From assembly GCA_038373865.1 (NCBI GenBank), contig JAXGGA010005562.1, forward strand, positions 1 through 64,000: DNA of 64,000 nt, given 5' to 3'. Each line of letters opens with the position of its first letter. The stretch's first letter is position 1. The stretch comes from Uloborus plumipes (lineage: Eukaryota > Arthropoda > Arachnida > Araneae > Uloboridae). The notes under the pieces were generated by a model. That model was not told the origin of the DNA, did not search any database, and saw nothing but the letters and a program-made list of their open reading frames with translations. Positions 37,694 to 49,500 of this stretch are shown here, piece by piece. The position numbers and the translations under genes were made by a program.

Positions 37694-40426
37694 CAAGCAT
37701 AAAATCCTTTTACGACTGTTTATGGACCAGCCCCGACATTTCCCATAGAAATAAAGTTTGCTGGCGCATTTAAACAGCAGAACAGAAGACTTCTCCTAAC
37801 ATAGAGCAATGTAGATAAATAATTTTCGACGTGCTACTGAGGGGGCAAAGAACACGTCATGGTTACGAATCGATAATCCCCAGCTGAGTCATTCTTTGGG
37901 GGATGTCCGTTACTGCATCATGCCAGAGTTACGAGGTAGGGTCGGACATCACCCCACTAAATTCTGTTCAGTGTTGAACGAATTGAGGTCTCCGTCTGTC
38001 TCTGTAAGTTTAGCTACCACTTAAAAAACTAATTTCTAATTAAAATCAGCAAGAGTTCTTTTTTTACTGTGTTGGTGTACTTTTTCTCATTTCAACCACA
38101 TCCCGTCCTCCTTCCCACCGTAAAAACCCCTACGTAGAACCTTAAAAGTTCCCTCTTTTTTTTTTTTGAAAACTAAGTATACATATTGATTAAAATATTT
38201 TCCTGTCGTGTACCAAATGCTACCGTTTTTAACGAGTTATGCGTTTGAAAATGAAATGCGTTTATTCACTGGTCGATCTACCGCATATGCATTTTGTTAA
38301 GCCACGAAAAATTAATTTCACTCTTCTGAATTAAGGAATATTTCCACGCCTTGAAATAATTCCAAACTATATCTCTGTGTCCTATTATTAATAAACGTTA
38401 AAAAAGACCGTTTTATTTGCAGCTATTCCTTTCTTTTTATAAATGCTCTTCGTCGTCAGGATATATATTTAATTTTAAAACGCGAGCAGCAATCTGAAAT
38501 CTAATACGAAACTTAAAAATAATGATAAATTCCACAACCTATGTCCTCTTATCTTTTTACGACTCTACCCCGATGTTTGCTGAGCATTAAATTTCTTATT
38601 CTTTCATGCAACGACTTTCTTTTTATTGCCAAGATACTTGTTTTCTTCAACCGCAAACCACTCTCAGTCACTGGAAATTACTTCGTAACTTTAAAAATAT
38701 CATCTGAAGCAGAAAAAAAAAAAGAGAAATTACACCCACAGAAAAGGACCACCGGTTTCGTGTCTGCCTTTTCCATCTTCTCGCATCAATCAAGTTCTTT
38801 TTTCTTCTTTTTTTTCTTGTGGTTACATGATTACAAATTCTCCAAAATGGAATACTCGTTCAAGTTCAATTTAGTTTCGCGCTGCAGAGGCCTTCATTTG
38901 CCAGCGAGTTCTTGACACCCTTAGAAAATTCCTTCGTTCGCTAAACAACTTGATGCCGTCAGGTTCAGGACCTCGCTCGTTTGAAGTGTTCAACGAAATT
39001 ACAGTCCCAGTTAGAATGTTTTTGACAGAGATGAATGGAAATAGAGCTATCGCGTTGATCAACTTTCGCTTTTCGTAACAGTTATTTTTTGCACTAACTT
39101 TTAATCAGCCAACAGGAAATGCTTTGCAAACCACATGAAATGGCGGGTTTATTGCTTAAAGTATAATTTAAGTTGACATTTAAAATATGAAGCTGTTTTT
39201 GCAGTCAAAAGGAGTGCTCCGAACTAAAATTTTTGGGAGGGGGGGAAATTATCAATTTGCCGAATGATAAAATACAAGTGTGCACGCAGTGAGAAAAAAA
39301 AATAGGCATCTTTTAAAAAACAATTCTAAAAACTAAAAAGAACAAATAATCTCAATGTTGCAATTTATTGTCTTCAAAGTGTCGTAATAAATGTGCCGAA
39401 AAAAAATGTAAAAATGTGCCAAATAGGAAAATAATTGGAAGGTCACAGTGACTTCCCGTGACCTCCCATTGGGGTGCTCCTATTTTCAGTAACCAGATAA
39501 TGTCAGAACATAAAACATGCATTCACATCAAATGTATAGGACAATGACTTGTACTATAGAAAAAGCGGTATACTGCGGTGTGCGCAAAAATTAAAACTCT
39601 TCTCTTACTTGCGTTAAATTTCACACACGTATTAAGCACATAAAAAATTTTGCGGACAGTCCATAAGTGTTGTCACACTTTTTTTCATCATTTTTGACTC
39701 CCCCACCCACCCCTCCCAGCAGCCCTCTTAGGGCCAGCCCCTCCTGACTTGATCATACCTATGTCGTGCCATGAATGCAGTGTATTTTTGCCGACGAAAC
39801 TATGTCCATTATATAAAATTGCGGGATGTCACAGTTCCTGTTAATACACCCTTCCTCCCAATTCTCCCAAACGGTCACAATTTCACAACCCCCCCCCCCA
39901 AGAGTGACATCAATTATAGATAGCTCTTTGTTGGTTTTATTTTATTGAAGCTTTAAAACAAGTGGGAGTGAGTTTGCAATGCTTGCGTGCCAACCTATTC
40001 CCAATGATGCACTGCAATGACATAGACAATTTACTTCATCTAATATTAATAATCACTTCATCTCATAATCTAAGAAGCTATGTAATTTTAATTTTGCATT
40101 TAAAATGATTACATAATTGTTTTTGTTTTTGTACATTAAAATTTCTGCATGAGAAAAGAAAGTGGTGTCTGCCCAAAAGTTTTTCTTTAAAAAGTGCGAG
40201 CAATAAAGGAAGAATGATAGTAATCGCCACGCAAACTGGTCTTTAATAGCCTGTTTGAATCGACATAAAGCAGCTTGTTTGTTTTTTTTTTAACAGGAAT
40301 TTCTTTGAATCTTAATACCTTTGGCAGACATTTGGTTCTGAATAAAACGATTTGAATTACTACCGCCCAATGCATATTGGCATTTCAGCTTTCTTTGTTT
40401 TAATAATTGTGTTTTTATTTCAACAG
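37694..40426. other. upstream/intron DNA with GC-richer patches
   Basis: Patches at 37840-38010 and 38870-39010 have more GC than the flanks and may be regulatory. C runs occur at 39889-39899. The 124-codon frame at 38541-38915 is Phe/Lys-rich low complexity. No gene recognised. Confidence 0.4.
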
Positions 40427-40547
40427 GTGATTCGTCTTCGTCTTCTGACATATGATGACAACTTAAAATGAAGAGAGCAGACTTTCGTGCTGGGGTTTTG
40501 CAGTTTTCGTGCTGCTTTAAGCGAAAGATAAGATGACGATCTATAAA
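40427..40547 (+). CDS. fj: predicted fj 5' UTR/start exon (codes only five residues)
   Basis: Proposed because exon 41443-42127 opens in phase 0, has a stop (TGA, 41419-41421) just before its acceptor and has no ATG before the membrane segment, so the start must be upstream. Here a strong acceptor (tttttatttcaacag, ending 40426) precedes a 121-nt exon with ATG at 40533, then ACG ATC TAT AAA, then a good donor (gtaaga at 40548) in phase 0. The joined N-terminus MTIYKVYPLR is short and basic before the membrane helix, as expected for a type II protein. An in-frame TAA lies at 40518-40520. A 22-codon upstream ORF (40468-40536) ends with its TGA overlapping this ATG. Inference only; transcript data would settle it. 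Confidence 0.5.
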
Positions 40548-43500
40548 GTAAGAACTGAATCCACGTGTATAAATCTTTCCTTTTTCTGCTCTCAGTAGAT
40601 GTCAGTTAGAAAGAATATCACTATTATTGGACATAGTTCCTTCGTGGTGTATACAATTATTAGACGAGCTCGCAATTTTTGCTCCTTTAGTTTCAATCAT
40701 TTTTATTCTCTTTCTTTGATTTCAATCGCAAGAGGAAATAACTGTACAAAGACAATTATTCTATTCATCACTATTGAGGACTAGCATTTAAATATTTTTT
40801 TTTAAGATGTTGCAACAAAAGGCGATTGAAAAAGAGAACACAATTTATTTACAGTTATTTTGTAATGAGATATTTTGGATGCGTACGTAATGATGTACGT
40901 AAGGATGCAGTTTGCGGATTTGCTACTATTTTGCAATGTAAATGAATGTGAATCAAAAAGATAACAAGTAATTCTCATTTTTGAACGAGAACTGAAGTAA
41001 ATATTTAACCATAACCCGTTGCAAGAACAACGAACGATTCAATCTTGTTTTGGTAATTTTCTGCGTGTTGAATATTGATGTCTCGTTAAATACATATCAA
41101 ACGCATTAACAAATACAAACATAAATAGACATTTCTATAAAAAAAAGATCATTCCTTTGAAACGAAATGATGTATGTTTTAACGCTTTTTCCATTTCTGC
41201 AAACTCAGAGTCTACGGGTATCTGGCTCATATCAGTCACATTGACGGTTAACTTTTTCTAGTATTCCTAAGTTTTATCTCCTCAAGACGTTGATTTATTC
41301 TTAACCTCAACATAAGTAATAACAAATTAGCAATTTATTACATAATTGTTCTTGTAAAAAGTATATACTTTTTACCTATTTTTACGTACTCAGATTTTTT
41401 CGATTATATCCTTAATATTGATTGCTAAACATTTTGTTTCAGGTTTACCCTCTTCGAGTCATTGCTGTGAGCTTAACCTTGGTGACTCTCTTAATATTTG
41501 TGATATTTCTAACTCCGCCCCAAAAATGTATTCAAGTCTCTGTCTCAGTGCAACAGTGGCCACTTTCTTACCAAGTAAAGACAGGAAGAGTTGTGCAAGC
41601 GTTGGAAGACGTAGGAGTGACTTCAAAATCTATTTCAAGCTCACTTTTATCTAAGATGGTTAATATCAACAGCAATGCGTGGTTCAGGACTCGTCTTGTG
41701 TCTTCTCCTCAGCAGAACGTGCAGAAGACATCAGATTCTGGAGAAGTTGATGACTACATCGAATCAGACAACAGTTATGATCCAGGCGATGAAGATGACG
41801 AATACTACAACGAATTTCCTAACAACAAAAATTTTGAGGATGGAGATTTCGACTATAACGAGACTGACAAATATGGGCTTAAGTACCTTCAGCCGGATTT
41901 TAATGTTGTACAGCAGATGTTTAACGACTTCAAAAATAGTTTGAACAGTTCATTATCACACATTTTTCTTCAATCTAGTCCACCAAAATCATTAAAATAT
42001 GTGAGAATAGTAAATAAACGAAAGAAAGGGAAGCGGAAAAACATTTACCTCATCAACGTAGAAGGTGTTCCTATTGTGGAAGATGGAATCTTTTGGTCTG
42101 AGGAACTCGAGAAGAGAACTCCAAAAGGTAACTTTATCTGTGGTTATTGTTATTATTATTATTTTATTTATTTATTTATTTTTTTGTAGTCATATTTTTG
42201 GTGCAAGCTTTAAAGAAAAGAAACGGAGGGAGGGAGGGGACAAAATTTTTCTTTTTTCTTTCCCCTCTGAAAAGTTGGTTGCTTCGAATGCAGCACTTTT
42301 ATTTTTTGTAATTTTTTTGGGGGTAATGGCACGTTATTAAAAAAAGAAATAGATTGATTCTTGATGAACACAAAATATGCAGTAAATAACTATGCATTTG
42401 AAAAAACTGGTAGTTGCACAATGCACAAGTACGGATTTTAAATAGCGTTGCTATGCAATTTTATAAGGTGCTTATGAAACTTTTAATTCATAATTATTCC
42501 ATGTTCCAAAAATGATTGTCTAGCTCTAACAATTCGTGAAATTTATTGCAAAGTACTTTAAACTGCACAATTTAAACAGGCAGAGCGCAATTCACCTCAA
42601 GAGGTTATTAATGCTGAAATATTAAACTATTTTGTTGCTCTATCTCAATATGTCTGGGTGAGAACATTTTTTTTCTGACATTCATTTTTAATTGAGGACA
42701 GTTACAATAAAAATTTGTTTTAGTTGTTTAATTTTACTATAATAATTCAGGTTTCTGAAAACGTTACAATATCATGAAAAATCGTTGATACTCAGAACTG
42801 GTTTGTACAAGTTGAAACGATTAACTGACAGTTTAAAGTTGTAAGAAATCATTAAAAAAATATAACTACTAAATTTGCATCGATAGTTACAAGACTTAAA
42901 ATAAAGTTTGAACGGAATGGTTTAATAACTACAGGGTGGCGCAAAAAGATGGGAACTTTTGGATTTGATGTTGGCAGCACTGTGAGGGGCGGAGAAACGG
43001 GAGGAAGGTGGCAAGTTGTACAGTAGCATTGGAGATTTAGTGGCCATGGATCAGTGGAACGTACAAGAACGTGTAGTAGCCGTGCGCGCTTATTATAAAA
43101 ATGGTGACAGTTTGGTTCAGGCTTTACGCGAGTTTAGGCGGCATTTCTACCTTCCTTCTCGCGCTCGCATTCCAACGAAACATGCAATTCGAACGTGGGT
43201 TGACAATTTTGAGCAAACTGGTTCAGCGGTCAGGCGCCTGTTTGGTAACCACGTCATTTCCAGGAACGCTGACATTGTTTGGCCACCTCGTTCCCCCGAC
43301 TTATCAGTGTGCGATTTTTATTTATGGGGTTACTTGAAGAGTGTAGTCTACAATACACGTCCCAAAACCCTACCTGCACTCAAAACAAGGATTACAGAAG
43401 AGATCGCAGCAATACCACTCGACACTTTGCACCAGGTAATGCAGAATTTTCAAAATCGACTTGCTGAATGCATCCGGCAAGACGGACATCATCTTCGCGA

Positions 43501-46500
43501 TATCATCTTCAAAACTTGAATGTTTCTTAAATTTCCAATGTTGTAGTGTACATTAGGCATCCTGAATAAATTAAAATAAAATTATTCCTTGTTTTTTTCT
43601 TTTTTCAAAAGTTTCCATCTTTTTGCGCCACCCTGTAGCATATAATATAATTACATTTTTGAGAAAAAATATTTAAGTTGAGACCCAGGTAGCACAAAAA
43701 ACGTTTTCAATCCGTTGTCACAACGTTAATAACCATTTTACAACCTTTAAAAAACGAAGTGTGCTACTTGGGAAGTAGCTAAACCAGAGAGTTTATTTTT
43801 AATTCAGTTTAATTTCTACCATATTCAATTATTCAACATTTCTTGGAACATGTTAAAAATTTGTTACAGCATCAAGGAAACCCGTAAATTTTCCATCTTT
43901 GTTAGTATTCAACTCCACAGGTTTCCACATCCTGCCAATAAAATACAGCTACAAGGTAAAGGTGACTGACAAGCCGCCGCTTTAGGGCTTTCGCGAAAAT
44001 AATTTATTCCTGAGGTTAAAAATGGTGGTTGCCTCCGCGTGAAGTTGCATTTCTTTCTTTGGCGTTCCTGATCCTAAAGCGATAAAATCAACAGGTAGGA
44101 ATAAATTTATCAACTCCTGCGTTTGGTTTTTATCTTCCGAGATTGCATAGTTTATGGTGGTCATTATCTACGAAGTGTAAAATAATTAAGTGTTGGTATT
44201 TCGTTAATGGCCTTTTTGAGATAGTGAAACATGCATCAAGTACACAAATTAATTAAGCTATTAATGCAAAGCTTAGGACTGACTTGAATAATGTGACTAT
44301 TAAGTGTATCAAGTATTTTACCTGGGAAGATCAATTTCATTGAAGCTTTATGGGGTCATTGCTATGCTTCCGAAATATGCTTTACCGAAAAGAAAGAAGT
44401 ATGAACAGTTTCTTTTTTAGAAAAAGAGAGAGAGAAAGAGATGTGAAAATAACTATTGAATTCAAATTTAGAGAACGTAATTTACAGGTTTATAATCGTT
44501 TTATTCACAGGCGAATCTTCAAGAAGTTAGTTCATATTTCAAAATTTAATAATTCAGGAATAAAATTCAGAGATTAAAAAAATGTAAACACAAATATTTG
44601 AAAGGATGATTGAGTCCGATAAAATATGTATAAAAATCATAACTACACAAAAATGGTTATAGTTTAATTTTTCATTCAATAAAATAAATTATAGTTTACA
44701 TATTTCTTTATTTGTGTTTTGTTGAAACAGTTTTTTTTTTCTAAAATACGTGCTGCATATTGACAACAACAATACCTTCAAAAGAACAATATTCCGAAAT
44801 ACATTGAACACAATATCTGCTTAAGGGTGAGAAGTTTTCATTGGGTGGTGTCTTTTAGCATCTCTGTTCTATTTACCTTTTATTTTTTTTTTCTCTCTCT
44901 AGGTCTAGGTTTTGATAATAGTCGATTTTAAAACGAATTCAAATACGCGTTCATAATTATTTTATAAGTGTAATAACACGTTTTAGGTGAATTCTTCAAA
45001 TTATGATACGAAATGGTTCCTAATGTTCGAATACATCACCAACTAAAATCTAAAGTTAAAGATTCCGGGATTAAAGGGAAAATTTTTGCGTAAAAATGTC
45101 ACACCTCTGCAAATGGATTGGGAAAGCTACTACATTTATTCTTAGTGACGTAAACATTTGGAACTTCGATTTAGACTTGCGTTAATATCTTTTAGCTTTT
45201 CAGTTGAATAATAATGGTTAAAGCGATTACAGTTATATTGTAGTTCTGTGATATTAAGTTGGACTTATATTTTACCATGACCCCCCAGTAGCAAAATTTG
45301 TTTCAGCAGCCTGTGACGCAAATCGAAAATCAAAATAAAATCTGCAGGACAACCCGACGTTAAATTAATCGTGCATTCAAATTCGACACCGAGAAATGCT
45401 TGAAAAGAGGATGCTATGCAAATTGCAAACTCTGAAATATATCCCAGAAAATAAGATGAAGCTTGTGGAAACGGACTGCTTCATTTTAAGATAGGTCACA
45501 TCAGACAGATCAGGTAAGCAATAAAGATCTCGATGAACTACGCAACCAAAAAAAAAAATAATAATAATTTTCTGGCTGATCGTATCTCTTTTTCAACGAA
45601 GCTGTCCATTTTCGCCTCAAGATCACGCGCCCTCTCTCCGTAGTCAAGCTTTACACATCGCTGAAATGTAAGCTTTTTCCATAAAACCTTTAGGTCTTTT
45701 TGTCCCGCAGCTAAGAAACACTCTGCAGAGTTTCTCAGGAATCCGCGATGCACGTCATAGCCTTGTGCTGTTTCTGCATTAGCGCCCGATGAGAGGTCAC
45801 TGGGACCTCCCCAAAAATTTCTTGTTTGGTAATTTGTCTGACAATTCGGCAAGTTTATGGACAAAAGCGCAATATAGCAAAAATTTGAATGAATGCCCAA
45901 ATGTCCCTCCACATTTGATGTACTTATGTGGGCATATACGTGTTTTATCACTTGGCGCAAAATTTGGAGTTTCATACGACAAGCTGAGACTTCCATCCTC
46001 CTAAAAATTTAAGCCCGGATTCAAAATTAAAAAAAATTAAGCCCCTAAAAATTTAAACCCTTCCCTGTGTTTCGGTTACCCGACATGACACATTCGGCTC
46101 GGTCTTACTAAAATATGAAACAAGTTAATTAAAATCTGTACACAAAATTTAAATGTTATTTTATCTCTTTCATCATTTCAAACTTTCATTTCTTCAGGTT
46201 CTGAAATCGTAGACGCACAATTTGCATTGCAAAAGTTGCGCAGTCTGCGAGTCTTCAGCGTTGAACCTCCGACTTGGAACAGGTGCGGAAGACCCAAAAA
46301 CCAATTCGTCACCTTCGAAGATGGTTCAAAAGCTTGTGCTCGGTACAGGTCTCCTCATCAGTATCTCGTTCAAGGTAACGTCTGCTTTTTTTCTGACTTA
46401 AACTTATGCACATTATTTTTGTATCAAAATAAGATTCGTCTGGTCAATCATAAAATCTACCGATTTTTAGGTAAGAATTTTGGCATGTTTCAAATCGTGC

Positions 46501-49500
46501 TTTAAGAGTAATGAATGAAATTAAATCTATCTAGGCAATAAAAGAAAAAATTTCAACAACCTATGCAGTTTTATATCTCTTTTATGGACTGTACAGTCAC
46601 ATATGTTTCGTCCATTTTCATAAAACCTACAGAACCAATTTCCAAAAACCCATGGATGCTGTTCATGTCGCCATTCAATAATTTTGTGTAGGGATGCACC
46701 GATAAGCAAATTGGCCGATTACTAATTAAGCGGCAGAGCCGATTAGTGATCAGTGGTAATATTTTAATACTACTAATTTCTCCATTATTATTATTCTTTC
46801 TTTGCAATTCCGATTTTATCAATAATTGCTAATTTATTTCAGCTTGACTAAATATTTTTCTCTATTTTTCCAATTTTCACAAAATGATTTCAAAATTTCA
46901 TCAATTTTTTAAACTTGCATTATGTTAACTAGACATCAAAATTAAAAAATAATAATAAAATAGGGAGGATGCTGTGGTGACTAGGCTAATTTAGGCTCAC
47001 TTTTAATGTTTTTTTTTTTTTTTTTTCAATTTTTGGCCGCCATTTAATCCAAGACTTTATTCTGTGTGAAAATTATAAGGTTGTCTAAAAGCACTGTACT
47101 AAAGGAGAAAAATACCGACACATGAATAAGTTACAGCATCGTATATATGTTATATGTTTGTAGAAAATTATACATTTATTTACTGTAAGAGTCATTCCAT
47201 GTCAAGTGGACTTGTGGTCCCCACCCGACCATCTCCGATTTGGATCAAATTTTACAGAGGTATAGACATGCCTATGAAACTAACCTGTGCAAATTTTTAG
47301 CTTCCAAGATCCAAATCTGGAGGAGCTAGGATCCCGCAAAAAATGTGGTCCAAAATGGCGGATGAACTTCGTGAAACAAGTTGCAATGGTTACAGATGGT
47401 TACAGAAGGTTGCATGGTCAAGGTTACAGAAAATTTTATCACAGTGGAAGCCTAATTTGTTTGGAGCTTAAAGTACTTTTGGTTGTCAACACTCTCCAGT
47501 ATATTTTTTGAGATTGCGCTTATTAGATTTTGTGTAGCACGTGCCTAAACTTGCGAAAAAACGCTGTGGGCAATTTTTTTCCTGAATTTCAAGTTGTCAT
47601 AAATTTTTAACCAAAAAACTTCAAAGGTTTATACTTCGTAGTTTTATTGTCCAAATACTTGTTTTTAATGTTTGACAGCTACAGAGCTTAAATATTGTAT
47701 TTGTAAAAGCTATTGGCACCCTAAGTGTCGATGAAAACGGTTCTTTTGAAAAATCGCCTGTTTTCAACTCACTATATCTCAGGTTTGTCACCTAAGACCA
47801 TTTTTTCTTTGGCCCCATTAGAAAGAACAGATTTTTTCCTATCGAAATGAGTTTTTTTTTCGATGGTGTTCTTTCGAATAAGGATGAAAAAATTAGCTTG
47901 AAATACTGTCTGTTATGAAGAATTGGCATAATTAGGCTAAGACTGCAGAAAATTTTATCACACTGGGGGCCTAATATTTTTGGAGTTTAAAGTACTTTTA
48001 GTTGTCAATACTCTCCAGTATTTTTGTGAGATTGAGCTTATTAAATTTTGTGTAGCACGCATGTTAACTTGCAAAAAAACGCGTTGGGCAATCTTTTTCC
48101 TGGATTCATAAATTTTTAACCAAACAAATTCAAAGGTTCATATTTCGTAGTTCTATCGTCCAAATACTTGGTTTTAATGTTTTACAGCTGCAGAGCTTAA
48201 ATATTGATTTTGTAAAAGATATTGTTGTCAAAAGTGTCTATCAAAATCATTTTAATGAAAAATCGCCTGTTTTCAACTCACCGTATCTCAAGTTGTCAAC
48301 TACGAAATATGAACCTTTAAATTTGTTTGGTTAAAAATTTATGAATCCAGGAAAAAGATTGCCGACCGCGTTTTTTCGTAAGTTGACATGCGTGCTACAC
48401 AAAATTTAATAAGCTCAATCTTACAAAAAATACTGGAGAGTATTGACAGCTAAAAGTACTTTAAACTCCAAAAATATTAGGCCCCCAGTGTGATAAAATT
48501 TTCTGCAGTCTTAACCTAATTATACCAATTCTTCATAACAGACAGTATTTCAAGCTAATTTTTTCATCCTTATTCGGAAGAACACCATCGAAAAAAAAAA
48601 CTCATTTCGATAGGAAAAAATCTGTTCTTTCTAATGGTGCCAAAGAAAAAATGGTCTTAGGTGACAAACCTGAGATATAGTGAGTTGAAAACAGGCGATT
48701 TTTCAAACGAAGCGTTTTCATCGGCACTTAGGGTGCCAATATCTTTTACAAATACAATATTTAAGCTCTGCAGCTGTAAAACATTAAAAACAAGTATTTG
48801 GACAATAAAACTACGAAGCATAAACCTTTGAAGTTTTTTGGTTAAAAATTTATGACAACCTGAAATCCAGGGAAAAAAAAATGCCCACCGCGTTTTTTCG
48901 CAAGTTTAGGCGCGTGCTACACAAAATCTAATAAGCGCAATCTCAAAAAATATACTGGAGAGTGTTAACAACCAAAAGTACTTTAAGCTCCAAAAAAAAA
49001 AAAAAAAAAAAATTAGGCTTCCACTGTGATAAAATTTTCTGCAACCTTGACCTAAACATTGCAACTCGCTTCACGAAGCTCATCCGCCATTTTGGACCAC
49101 ATTTTTTGCGGGATCCTAGCTCCTCCAGATTTGGATCTTGGAAGCTAAACATTTGCACAGGTTAGTTTCATAGGCATGTCTACACCTCTGTAAAATCAAA
49201 TCCAAATCGGAGATGGTCGAGTGGGGACGATTTAAAAAATTTGTCCAGTTGACGTGGAATGACTCGTAAACGAATTTGTTGATCACAGTTTTTCGTTGAA
49301 GGAACACTAAAAAATGTATTTAAAAAATAATTTTTTAAATTATTTTTTAAATACAAAATCGATTAATCGGCCCAATTTTTTCGATCATAAATAATCGGCA
49401 AAGTGGCCGATTAATCGGCCCTACCGATTAATCGGTGCATCCCTAATTTTGTGCATAAAAATTTTCGTTTTCTATCTCAAAGCTCAAGCCCTCCTTAAAG

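Noticed and set aside
38541..38915. 124-codon frame on +
   Set aside because: Poly-Phe/Lys low complexity; no family resemblance.
45797..46004. Overlapping frames on both strands next to the fj exon at 46198
   Set aside because: Shadows of the 152-codon frame; no conserved motif and not needed to join fj exons.
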